From Corythucha ciliata (Eukaryota; Arthropoda; Insecta; Hemiptera; Tingidae), in assembly GCA_038030265.1 (NCBI GenBank), contig CM075942.1, positions 40,080,751 to 40,144,750 on the forward strand: a stretch of DNA of 64,000 nucleotides, in the 5' to 3' direction. This document shows positions 21,036 to 31,047 of the stretch, in pieces. Each line of letters begins with the position of its first letter. Within the stretch, counting starts at the first letter, position 1. Below the pieces are notes generated by a model. That model was not told the DNA's origin. It searched no databases and saw only the letters and a program-made list of their open reading frames with translations. A program made the position numbers and the translations under genes.

Positions 21036-21343
21036 ACGCCAGCTAGCATATGTTTGCTCTCGAATAATAAACGAATGGATGATTATGAGCAATTTAGAGG
21101 CAAGAAAAGGACCGTGCAAGCGACCGAGAAGGGCGAGAAGGCAGCGAATGTTGTGTTGTGGAAAACGTTCGATTTGGTGGGATTTCAAATATGCCAATTT
21201 TTTAAATTAAAAAATATATTTCCGAAGGGTTCCAATATTTTATTTATTTACATGGAAGGATTGATACGTCCAGCATCCTCTCTTTTTTCAAAAAAAAAAA
21301 AAAAAAAAAATATTTGTTTTGAAAATGTGAAACTGCCTCATTA
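21036..21343. mobile_element. AATGAGGAAGTTTCA family, truncated copy
   Basis: It matches 3881-4238 (ACGCCAGCTAGCAT, GCAATTTAGAGGCAAGAAAAGG, GGGATTTCAAATATGCCAA). It ends GTGAAACTGCCTCATT, and the left end is missing. An A run of about 20 lies inside. Confidence 0.7.
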
Positions 21344-21822
21344 CTCAATATAGAATACTTATATAAAATCCCCACTTCCAAAATTGTGATGTTATCGCAC
21401 TCGTGGGTCCTTTCTGTCACTTTGTTTTTTAGTCTTGCTTGGTTTGTTTTTGCCTTGTTCGTCACATTCACCCAGCCTAGTATATTTGTATAGCTTTGTT
21501 ATAGCCTGTTTTTAATTATATTGTGGTTGTTTTACCCGAAACCAGACTACCGTTAGGAATTTCTTTGGATTTACATCACCTCTCGTATCGGTGGGGTAAG
21601 TAATTCAAAGTGTTGAATTAATATTTCATTGTTCAATTGTAAGGAAGCATACCTTACAATTATAATACTCCAACACTTATTTTATGACCGAAAGTCATGT
21701 TCATTTGATTGATCGGGCGCATGAAAGCTCGTTCCAGCCGCTACTTTTTTTGTAAACTTTTTCCCAACAATTTTTGACGTAAAGTCATTCCGTGTAAAGT
21801 CGTTCCGCTCACATGTCGAGAC

Positions 21823-21946
21823 CAGCCCCCCTATTCTGTAACTCATAACGCGTGCGTTAGCAAAATTTCTCAGCTGATTACTTTAAGTTATTCGCCTTGT
21901 TTATTTCGCTAACGCACGTGTTATGAGTTACAGAATAGGGGGGCTG
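21823..21946. mobile_element. MITE with CAGCCCCCCTATTCTG ends
   Basis: CAGCCCCCCTATTCTGTAAC and its complement define a 124-bp near-palindrome with arms including CTCATAACGCGTGCGTTAGC. Remnants occur at 32815-32935 and 63560-63647. Confidence 0.8.
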
Positions 21947-22594
21947 TTCCCCCAATTTTTAGCAGTGATTCCAGTCACTTACAAATGTAGAACTTGGATT
22001 TCTTACTGGTAACGAATACTGACGGGGATATTTTATTCAAATACCTACCGCCTGATTTAAATGGATCTAACCCCATGACGTCATAGCGCGAATGATTATG
22101 ATTGGCTAAAAAGTTAGGAAGTCTGTAGTCTATGTACCTTGGCTTTAGTGCCCTTTCACATTAGGAGAAAAAAGACGCCGACGCGGTTGTTAAGTTCTTT
22201 AAATATTTTTGGTTAGAGTGAACAAATCGAACTATCGAAATGAAGCAGCACGTTCGAGAGTACATCGCTAAGTGGACAGACTATAGTGTGATACTGACAG
22301 CCTTCCTTGAACCTTTTCTACCGCTCATTGATTTGTTGTATTACAGATTACACATTCCCAAATGGTAGGAAAGCTCCAAAAATCCCAATACTAAAGATAT
22401 GTCATCTTCCAAAAGGCGACTAACCTCAGTGTTAAACCAAATTTCAGCCACTCACCGGCCCAATTCTGATCTATAACTACTAGTCAAAATATAGCTTGTC
22501 ATTCTTATGAGTTGTTTTTACACCCCACCCCCTCGAAAGTGCATTGAAAACCGATGCGCTCGATAACAAAATGCCTTTTTTGTGCAATACTTAT
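21947..22594. other. No gene; one MITE-end-like segment
   Basis: CCCTTTCACATTAGGAGAAAAAAGACGCC near 22150 repeats 9283-9311. Nothing else is recognised. Confidence 0.4.
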
Positions 22595-22730
22595 GCCCGT
22601 ATTTATGAACGTTCCTTGACATTAAGGAACCCTTGAGATTCATTAAAGCAGATGTTTTTATTGTAATCAAAACTGTTCTCAACGATTCCTTGACTCAAGG
22701 AAGCTTCAAGGAACGTTCATAAATACGGCC
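22595..22730 (+). mobile_element. Hairpin MITE A, copy 1
   Basis: The ends GCCCGTATTTATGAACG and CGTTCATAAATACGGC are complementary. The inner arms AAGGAACCCTTGAGA and CTCAACGATTCCTTG also pair. An inverted second copy lies at 22929-23065. Confidence 0.8.
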
Positions 22731-22734
22731 CTAA

Positions 22735-22883
22735 GGCCCGTATGCCAAGTAGTTCCTCGAATTTTCCTCAACCTCAAAGCTCCCTCACAAACTGGAAAAA
22801 TTATAAAATAACATGTGATTCTACAGTTTGTGAAGTAGGTTGGAGCCGAGGAAATTTCGAGGAACGACTTAGCATATACGGCC
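22735..22883 (+). mobile_element. Hairpin MITE B, copy 1
   Basis: It starts GGCCCGTATGCCAAGTAGTT and ends with the complement of that sequence with two mismatches. It is nearly identical to 23084-23231 and lies only four bases from MITE A copy 1. Confidence 0.8.
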
Positions 22884-22928
22884 AGCATATAAAGTGCGCG
22901 TTTACACCAAATTGTCCCGCGACACTAA

Positions 22929-23065
22929 GGTCCGTATTTATGAATGTTCCTTGAAGCTTCCTTGAGTCAAGGAACCGTTGAGAACAGTTTTGATCACAAT
23001 AAAAACTTCTGTTTTAATGAATTTCAAGGGTTCCTTAATGTCAAGGAACGTTCATAAATACGGGC
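22929..23065 (-). mobile_element. Hairpin MITE A, copy 2 (inverted)
   Basis: It is the reverse complement of 22595-22730 with a few substitutions. Confidence 0.8.
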
Positions 23066-23083
23066 ATTATTGCTTGAAATTTA

Positions 23084-23231
23084 GGCCCGTATGCCAAGTC
23101 GTTCCTCGAATTTTCCTCAACCTCAAAGCTCCCTTCCAAACTGTAAAAATTATAAAATAACATGTGATTCTACCGTTTGTGAGGTAGGTTGGAGTCGAGG
23201 AAATTTCGAGGAGCGACTTGGCATACGGGCC
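23084..23231 (+). mobile_element. Hairpin MITE B, copy 2, TTA duplication
   Basis: It has intact complementary ends (GGCCCGTATGCCAAG and CTTGGCATACGGGCC) with TTA at 23081-23083 and 23232-23234. This supports a PIF/Harbinger-type origin. Confidence 0.85.
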
Positions 23232-24595
23232 TTATTGACAGACACAAATTTCCTTGGTGTAAACACAAACTTCCAGAAATGTTTATCACAATTTGTGTAG
23301 TCAATAAATTTCACATCTGACGCTTTACATTTTTGTCGAGACATAAGTGTCCCGGGAAACTTCACTGTAAACGCTCCTTACGGCGAAGCGCAATTTATTC
23401 GTCCAGCTGAGCAATTTTTCTCGTCACATTGTGCATTTTTTTTTTCAGTATGGCGTAAAAAAGAACAAACTTAATGACAGATCATATAGGTGCATCAACT
23501 GTCGGCAAGTGTGAAACAAGTTATGGGCAAAAAAATCCGTGGAAGTAAAGAACGGTTTGATGATAAAAAAAAAAAAACAAGGAAGCTCTTTCCCAGCCAC
23601 TAACACATTCCTATACTTATGATAGTGCAAAAAACCCTCAAAATTATGCTACTTTACGAGATAAAAGGTCGTGTTTACTGTGCTCTTGAAAGCGAAACAC
23701 TACAAGACGGACCTTTTGTACAATTACTGTGTCTTTCGATCTTCCACGGTTCACTATCTGCAAACCAGTAATGATTCCCTTATTTTCGCGAGAAAAGTTT
23801 TACCCTTTACGGTTTATATTCGACACATATATTGTGAAGAATGCATTTTTTCAAGGGAGATGATTCACCATCACGAAAATTGGACACGTTGTTTTAATTC
23901 CGCTGTTGACCATCTGAGAGAGAAAGAAATAGAAAGAAAAAAAAAACGGGCAAAGCTGAGAAAACCCCAATTTACCATCAGCCGTGCGGAGTGGTTCGCC
24001 TGGACATGGAAGTCACATTTATTTCGTTTTTGGAGGGGGACGACGTGCTTATCAAAACCTTTCTATTTATTTTTTTTTTTGCAAGGAAACTTTTGAAGTT
24101 TTTTTCTTACAGAGGACATCAGTCCCCGATTTCGTCAACGGTATAATTTGTACGTTTTCTGTGGATTGCGGTGTGGGAGAGGGTATTACTTTTCAGTTTA
24201 CGCGTCACTTTTCTTACTTATGTATCTTGTTTGAAAAAAAAACTGTGGCACAAATGTAACGACTTATACGTGTGTACGATTTTGTTTTGTTGACGTTCTG
24301 CGGGCCAACTGCCGCACTGCGGGTCAACTGTATGTAAGTTACAATCGATTGAGATATACCTATCTATCAGAAAATAAAAGGAAAGCGTGCCCTGCATCTA
24401 TTAAACATTCTTCACGACCAATGCCCATCTCCAAGTTATTTACGTTTCCTCACATATGCTATTTTATTTTTTTCTTTTCAGTCATCAATAACGCTTATTT
24501 CATCGCTCATATACACATCAAACATGGAAAATCTAATCAGCCTTACTCAACAATACCGTAAGATAAGTAATTTTAAAATTATTCAGGAAGACTGA
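23232..24595. other. No confident gene; upstream of the lysine-rich gene
   Basis: A 141-codon plus frame at 23671-24096 and a 91-codon frame at 23984-24259 contain homopolymer-derived stretches and no domain, so neither is called. The 5' flank or 5' UTR of the 24.6-kb gene should lie at the right end. Confidence 0.4.
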
Positions 24596-26249
24596 ATGTC
24601 TTTTGTGGAATTCAAAGTTCCAGATTTAGAGAGAATCCTTGGGAATGCCAACACGCTCCGCCAAGCTTCTTCAACCACGTTCACGACATCGACTTCAGGA
24701 GAGAAAATAAAACAAAGGAAATACAAGCGAACTAATAAAAAAAGAAAAAAATTGAAACGATGCACCCTCAAATCGATGCAGGCGCACGTCAACAGACTCA
24801 ATAGGCCGACTATAAATCTAGTCATACCTTCGTCCGCTTACAGGATTTCCAGCCAAGGACTCATAGCTCCAGCATGGGTAAATTGTACATTGAAAGAGGG
24901 AGAAAAAAAGGTTGCCTCTAAATTTATAAGGTTTTACAGAAACCTATCGTACAGTCAAAGAGCGTTATGAAAAAAAATATTACAAATGACGAGGCGTCGG
25001 ATGACCACGAAAAGCCTAGTGCGGCGATCAACGATGTTCCATCAAAGACGACTAAATTCGTCAATAGCGTACAAGCGAGCCACAAACAAATGTTTAGGTA
25101 GGGGGTCAGCCTCAGCCTATAAAGTTTCCAATGAGTCCTGAAGAGCAAGGTATCGAGGAAATAAGTTTCTATACCCCGGGAGAATGAAAGTTTGAGCTAC
25201 AATCAACACTATACTTGTGCAGTTTTTACTTTCTTCGGAGTGACATTATTATTGCGATGTTTTCAATGTTTGATTGATTTAATGTTCTCTTTTCTTTGGG
25301 CTGTTTCGGTTCTAATAAACTAGAACAGGCTTCGTATTTTCCCACATATCAGAAACATTAAGAAGGAAGAGGCACTCAATTCTGTTATAAGGAAGAGTAT
25401 CGGGTGAAATGGCTAATCCTAAATAAAGAAAACCCCGAAGTTTTTGCCGAGCTTTTGACACTTTATAGTTTCTTTATTAGGACTACCAACTTCAATGAAG
25501 TTCCTATAAACTACTATGACTACTATAGTATAATTGTACAATATAGATACTATAAAGTGTCGAACCCTCGACAAAACACTTCGGGGTTTTATTTATTTAT
25601 GATAGCCATTTCACCCCATACTATTCCTTATAACACATCTCGAGACATCTCGTTTACGATCAATTATGTTCATTAATACCTCGTATTCATTTAAAGGGAA
25701 ACGAAATTAGGGAGAGGAATAAAAAACCGATCGGCGGACTTGGAGGCGACCAAAGATGCCGCTGTGACATTAAAAAAGAAAAGGGACCAGTTTTTGACAT
25801 ACTTGAAAAATTTACAGGACGAGCTTATGGGTGAAACTGAATTATCTAATGCAATTAATAAGAAATTAACTAATATCACCGTATATTCCACAGCATTGAA
25901 AATACCCGAAGTGTCTTTAAGTATCAACAATACCAACATGGATTCAAAAGTAGGACAGAAGAAAATCCTAATTAAAAAGACCAAAAAATCTAAAACCCCC
26001 GGGAAAACAACGGACAAAACGGTCACGAAAATAACGAACGGAGTTGGAGCTCATCGAGAGTCATCTAAGGGACCGAGTAGAGCTTCAATTCATTTGAATC
26101 CTCGAAACGCCAAAAGCGCGAAAGCCGGCACCAAATCATCGCAGCAAAATTCTATGGCTGAAAGGAATTCAAAAGGATTTGAAAATCTATATCTCAAGGA
26201 GGGCCTAATGAGTATACTAAACTACGAAGGAATGCCGATAACTACTTAA
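24596..26249 (+). CDS. Lysine-rich protein of unknown function, three coding exons
   Basis: The exons 24596-24877, 24955-25097 and 25697-26249 join in frame through GT-AG introns of 77 and 599 nt. They give 326 codons including the stop. The third exon has no ATG and starts as ETKLGRGIKNRSADLE, continuing codon AGG split across the splice. The protein is basic. It has a Lys/Arg cluster at residues 38-60, a likely coiled-coil segment near residues 160-195 (TLKKKRDQFLTYLKNLQDEL), a second Lys-rich stretch (KILIKKTKKSK), a Ser/Lys-rich region, and a short C-terminal tail (LMSILNYEGMPITT). I recognise no family. Nuclear location is an inference from composition. A stop lies immediately upstream of the chosen ATG. 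A hairpin element occupies the second intron. AATAAA follows the stop by 31 nt. Confidence 0.6.
25384..25634. mobile_element. Hairpin element in intron 2 of the lysine-rich gene
   Basis: GTTATAAGGAAGAGTATCGG and AAAACCCCGAAGTTTT at the left are mirrored by AAACACTTCGGGGTTTT and ACTATTCCTTATAAC at the right. The 90-codon frame over it is a shadow. Confidence 0.75.
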
Positions 26250-26280
26250 AATTGGGGCGCATAACATAAGTCGTTGTTTT

Positions 26281-26286
26281 AATAAA
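26281..26286 (+). terminator. Polyadenylation signal of the lysine-rich gene
   Basis: AATAAA lies 31 nt after the stop codon at 26247-26249. Confidence 0.55.
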
Positions 26287-27656
26287 CTGGTCTTAGTTAG
26301 TTTGGAAAACTGTCTCCTGCCGTCATACTCTTCAAATTCTATAAGGAATGAGCCTGAAACCAATTTCAACCTTACGTCGTAAACGGTCAGGGAAATGGGG
26401 GGGGGGGGGCAAAAGGAAAAGTTTTTACAGCTTGAGTGGGGAAACTGTATATAGATGAGGATGAAGAGGAAAAGGCTTAAGAGAATAGAGGAAAAGGAAG
26501 AGGGTTTTTCCTCTTCGGTTGAAAATGACTTAACCGAGGGGGAAAGGAGTGACACAAAATGAAAAAAAGAAAAAGAAAAGAGGAGGGTGATATGCACGAC
26601 GACATAGTGGTGAGACGAAGACAACGCGTGCGCTTCGAGATCCACCTCATTTCAAGGGGGGAGCAATAACAGCGGGGGCGGCTGAACCGAGGCTAAATCG
26701 ATGCCGGTAGTCGTCTGGGTCTGCTGATCACTGCCGGCTTTCCCCACTCTCGTAGATTTCACTCCCATCGAAAAACGTAAGGTAATGTCACTATTTGCAA
26801 CAACAATGAATCTTATTGACGTACAGTGTGTATATGCAAAGTATCGAAAACCTTGGTAAAATTTGTTATGGCGTTCGAACGGTCACCAGCCAAAACGGTA
26901 CTTTAAGCTGTCATTAAGCCCACTCGTTCAAATTCAAAATTGAACTGTGGACCCCAAAAAAATGGATAATTAGTAAAATTTATTGTAGTTCGGCATAAAA
27001 ATCCCAAAATGTCAATGCCGCCTTAAATTTAATTACGAAAAATATTCAATAATTATTTTTAAAAACCCCTGTTGACATCCCTTTATTCAATAATAATAAT
27101 AATAATAATTGTGGTGGTTACACTTTTGCATATCTACATGCCCCCACGATTAGATACCTATGTACATATTATTTTTCGGTCGCTAAGATAAACGGCCAGA
27201 CTTTAAAAAAAAAATCGGGACCCTTCAAAGTGCCTTCGAAGGATGTAACACGCAACTTTTATAATTCTCGTGGTTGGTGGGAGGCACAGGCTTCCTCGGC
27301 AATTCTTCTTTGTGTATAAAGGCTTGATTTGATGGTCACTTAGAAGCACTAAATCTTAGCGAAGAAAGAACAAGCTAGAATTGTATAAGAAACAAAGCAT
27401 TTAAGGTAGTAAGCTATTCATCCCTGTGCCATTTGGGCTTGGCATGGTCTTGCAAGTCCTACGCAAGAATTTCAAAAATCGGATATGAAAGAGGGAGATA
27501 TTTTATAATATACGATATATAATAGATACGATTCCGGAGCCACTTCAAAGATGAAGCCCCCCCTGTGCCCCTGACCGAATGGAGTAGTCTGAAGAGGTCT
27601 GAAGATACCAGAATCTCGAGCTACAAACACAGCAGAGCCATACAACGATAATTCTC
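26287..27656. other. No gene recognised; purine-rich tract
   Basis: The plus strand is purine-rich between 26395 and 26580, with a run of about ten G at 26398. This keeps a 142-codon minus frame open (26217-26645), but that translation is low complexity. A short (AAT)n run lies near 27090. Confidence 0.45.
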
Positions 27657-28666
27657 AATGAGGAAGTTGCATGGTATCTGATTTTGACCTGAAACTTTTT
27701 TTCGTATGCATCTATACAGGGTGACTGATTCTTTGGTTGAACAAAATAAGAGGGGTGATTGTAAAACCAAAATGCAACAAAAAATGTCCTATGACCTATC
27801 CGATTTCTATTCCTAGTCGAGATAATCGATTTTTTCACGTTTTTCAGCACATCACGGGGTTTCGCTACAAAAAAAGTTGTAACTTTGGAAATAAACGTCC
27901 TACGCTAAATCCAACGACACCCCTGAAAAGAGCACACTTTTTTCTGTGTGATCAAGGACATTTTGTCTAAGGATAGCCAAAGATTCTTGGAGTAAACTGA
28001 AAAAATATCAGGATATTCTCAAAAATGTCAGTTTTTGAAAACCGTTCAAAGCTAGACTACAATAGCAATGTTGCTCCTTACACCTGGAAAATTCATCGAA
28101 AACTGGATGAAGTAACTTAGTTTAATACTTTATGCTTAGTTTACTCCTGTCCTTCGCAATTTTTTTTAGAAAAATCCAATTAAGCCCATTTTGAGTGCCA
28201 CAAGAAGAAACGAGAGCCATCCAAAAAAAAAATTTTTCAGCTTCACTTTTATTCACTTTTTCTGCGCTAATCTATGAGGAAAAACAAATAAAAGTGAAAC
28301 TTTGAAATAAGCTAGAAAAAACATTTTTGGAATAGCTCTCGTATCTTCTTGCACTCAAAATGGGCCTAATGGGGAACTTGCATGAATGTCCGATTTGGGA
28401 GAAAAGTAAACCGGTGAGTAGGCACAGGGATAGAAGGATATCAACGGTGGTTGCAACTTGCAACCCGGAACGAACTAGTGACGTCATTATCTCGCGTGGT
28501 CCTTTCACTCCAAAAAGGTGATTCAAACAGGGTTGCAATTTATGACTTATAAAAAATTATTAAAAATTTAGTGAACTTCTCTGGCCGAATCGAATACCAC
28601 CAAGGTACTTTGGATGGTGTCCCCGATCAATAGTAAAATTTTTGAAAATCATGCAACTTCCTCATT
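27657..28666. mobile_element. 1.0-kb element with 17-bp perfect TIRs
   Basis: AATGAGGAAGTTGCATG at 27657 and CATGCAACTTCCTCATT ending at 28666 are exact complements. They are related to the AATGAGGAAGTTTCA ends of the 506-bp family. The interior contains a TA/CAGGGTGACTG end at 27717 and a hairpin (28182-28367). No transposase is present. Confidence 0.65.
28182..28367. repeat. Internal hairpin of the 27.7-28.7 kb element
   Basis: AAGCCCATTTTGAGTGCCAC and AACGAGAGCCATCC mirror GGAATAGCTCTCGT and GCACTCAAAATGGGCCT. Confidence 0.6.
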
Positions 28667-29226
28667 ATCCATACAAATCAAGCTACATTCTTCATACTCT
28701 TGAGAACTGTGAACATTTTAAATACTACACACTTTTAAGGATTCGTATAGTATTTCTTTTTGTGATGCAATTCTCTCTTGTTTCCTGTACCGTTTATCCG
28801 CCACTACATACCTTGACGCTTTTCGTAGCACATGACCTAAAACTAAACCCGTATAATATTCCAGCCATTTTTACGAACAACATTGTTGAGTATCGGTATC
28901 CGCATTCAACTGGACGTTTCTTCATTAATGGGAACAAACGAGACGCCCTTGAATCCCAAATTTTCGGGAGTGTGTCATCCCTACTGCAATTAGATCAGGA
29001 AGGATATTCTGTAACTTTTAGATATGGGAGTTTCGGATATCGGATTTACGTCGTCATAATTCATAATTTTTATTTCAGACAAGTTGCACGTTGCAGGATA
29101 GATCTCCGACTCCTCTATTCTGAGTTAATCACACAGAGTCGGTCACGCATTTTGTCCATATTGGCCAAATACTATCCAATATGGCCCCTATTGACGCATG
29201 TTTGGCCGAGCCGGTTCCAGAAGTAG
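28642..29226 (+). CDS. Hypothetical ORF, 194 codons
   Basis: This open frame starts inside the right TIR of the preceding element. A hydrophobic stretch (IRIVFLFVMQFSLVSCTVYP, residues 34-53) could be a signal or membrane segment, which would suggest an internal start at residue 42. No domain is recognised. The last 60 codons overlap what looks like a splice-acceptor tract (TTTTTATTTCAG near 29078). It may be a chance frame, or part of an unrecognised orphan gene. Confidence 0.2.
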   Translation: MKIMQLPHYPYKSSYILHTLENCEHFKYYTLLRIRIVFLFVMQFSLVSCTVYPPLHTLTLFVAHDLKLNPYNIPAIFTNNIVEYRYPHSTGRFFINGNKRDALESQIFGSVSSLLQLDQEGYSVTFRYGSFGYRIYVVIIHNFYFRQVARCRIDLRLLYSELITQSRSRILSILAKYYPIWPLLTHVWPSRFQK

Positions 29227-29399
29227 CAATGGTGGGAATTGGGAAATGGAAAGGATGTTGAAATGAATGCTTTTTGCTCGAACAATCAGATCCAGTTGGG
29301 GGGGGGAGTGGGAGGTTATCGAATATCTCGAGAGTAGCACGACCCATGAAATCGCTCCTTAAAATTAGAAAAATTTGATCTTACGCTTATAATTATGAT

Positions 29400-29850
29400 T
29401 CGGCCCCGCAAAAGTTGGCTTTATTTGGAGAGTCAATCCTGCGAAGTTGGCTTTTTGAGTGAGTAAAACCTGCGAAATTTGGTTCTGCCAGCAAGATCGG
29501 GTTCTTTGGTATAATCCCCAAGATTTAGGCTTTAAAATGGCAAACCAGCAGTTAAATGTTTTTTGAAAGGAGCGATATTCGCGAAATTGCTCTTAAAAAT
29601 GAACCATCCCCTGGAAATTTAAATTTTTTTCGTGGGGTGAAATCCGCGAAGTCGACCTTTTCAGGGAGACCACCCCACAAAATTAGTTTTTTCGTCGTGC
29701 AAGATTCGGGATTTTTTTTGTTATTTTAAGCCATCATTGGGTTTTTTAGGGAGCTAAGGACACAAATAGCTCTTGAAATAGCCAAAACCACGAAATTGGG
29801 TTCCGCAAGAGTCAATAATCTGCAAAATTAAGACTTGAAATAAGCCAAGA
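29400..29850. repeat. 30-nt-periodic degenerate repeat, block C
   Basis: Units of the type CCTGCGAAATTTGGTT occur with anchors near 29409, 29442, 29473, 29582, 29647 and 29677, spaced 30-33 nt or about twice that. The unit resembles block A. Confidence 0.6.
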
Positions 29851-30436
29851 AAAGATCAGGGCACGGCGTAGGAAACCCAAAGGAGGCTTTGACGCCTGCC
29901 GAGTTCGCAGCCCGGCGCCCAATCAGTAATACTAATAATAATTCTTATTAATATTGGATTGATATGAGCTGGAGAAACAAAGTATCATATCAGGACATCT
30001 GGGGGCCCATCGCTGTCCCCAAGTTTGCGACTCAATTTGATAGTGTGAAGCAGTTGTAAGCTTAAAAGGGATAAGGCTGCCAGTGCACTAGCAAATGGGA
30101 AAAGTCGATGTAATTAGTTGTTGTCGTCCCAATATGCAGTGTGTGAATTGGATGAGGAGGGAATTTGTGCGGCTCACTAGCTCACTTGGTTGGGATTTTC
30201 TACTCGGTTTTCCGTATATGTATTCGGGACTGATAGCTTGCCAAGTTTCACTTTGTCGAGAGCCGAGGGGGTCCGGTACAGCCAGTTCGTTAACGCCGTT
30301 GGAAAGGTTTGACAATCCGCACAAGGCCCTCCGAGTCAGACCTTAAGGTAGGGCAATGGCGTATGAGCCAACAAGTTTACACGCCTTGAACTTGGCAAGC
30401 CCGCTGTGCAGTGTATTACACATATTTATTCATATA
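29851..30436. other. No gene recognised
   Basis: Overlapping short frames on both strands (30088-30346) have no domain. There is no repeat match within the window. Confidence 0.4.
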
Positions 30437-31047
30437 CAGGGTGGATCCGTATAAGTGTGACAAAAATTTTTGGGTAAAACTACGTTAACGGTGTAGTAAA
30501 ATGGTACCTTCGGAAGTGTCCTACCCCACGAATACCGTTGGCAGAGGCCCAAGTTCCGTAAAAACACGGTTTTTGTGCATTCTCGTGACGTTTTCGTGAG
30601 AAACGTCAGTGGTAACATGAAATGTGAACACGCCAAAAGGAAGCTTATAAGACGGAGAAGTTTTTGTGATACATCGAAAGTCTGTTAAGGAAGTTGTTTG
30701 GGTACAGCGACTTTTCGTAAAACGGACAAATTTTGGAGGCCACGTAAATTTATGGAAAAAATGCCAGATTTCTGGGTGTTGACGATTATTTCAAGCAATA
30801 AAATGGCCTCTATTCTAAAGGAAATGTTCCGTAGTTTCCGAAAATGGCATCACTTTTTGGATTCGGTGCGATGTAAGCCGAGAAATTGCAGCTTCTTTGA
30901 AGGAAGTATGGGTTACTTTTTAAAACACAAAAAAAATCGTAACTCCGGAACGGATGGACGTATGACACTTCCGAAGGTACCATTTTACTCCACTTTTAAC
31001 GTAGTTTTACCCAAAAATTTTTGTCACACTTATACGGATCCACCCTG
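30437..31047. mobile_element. Complete CAGGGTGGATCC element, 611 bp, TA duplication
   Basis: It has long matching ends (CAGGGTGGATCCGTATAAG, then TGTGACAAAAATTTTTGGGT) flanked by TA at 30435-30436 and 31048-31049, as in Tc1/mariner-type nonautonomous elements. Related copies lie at 5567-6180 and 19377-19550. The frames over it are shadows. Confidence 0.85.

Noticed and set aside
23671..24096. 141-codon ORF with a basic segment
   Set aside because: It has a poly-F stretch from a T run at the end, no domain, and no convincing splice partners.
25113..25187. Readable stretch ending FYTPGE and a stop, first considered as the last exon of the lysine-rich gene
   Set aside because: It is out of frame with the upstream exon, and no intron of workable size joins them. 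The donor at 25097 fits the exon at 25697 in phase.
26217..26645. 142-codon minus-strand ORF
   Set aside because: It is open only because the plus strand is purine-rich, and the product is low-complexity Phe/Ser.
29870..29925. tRNA-like segment ending GAGTTCGCAGCCCGGCGCCC
   Set aside because: No consistent D or anticodon arm could be drawn.
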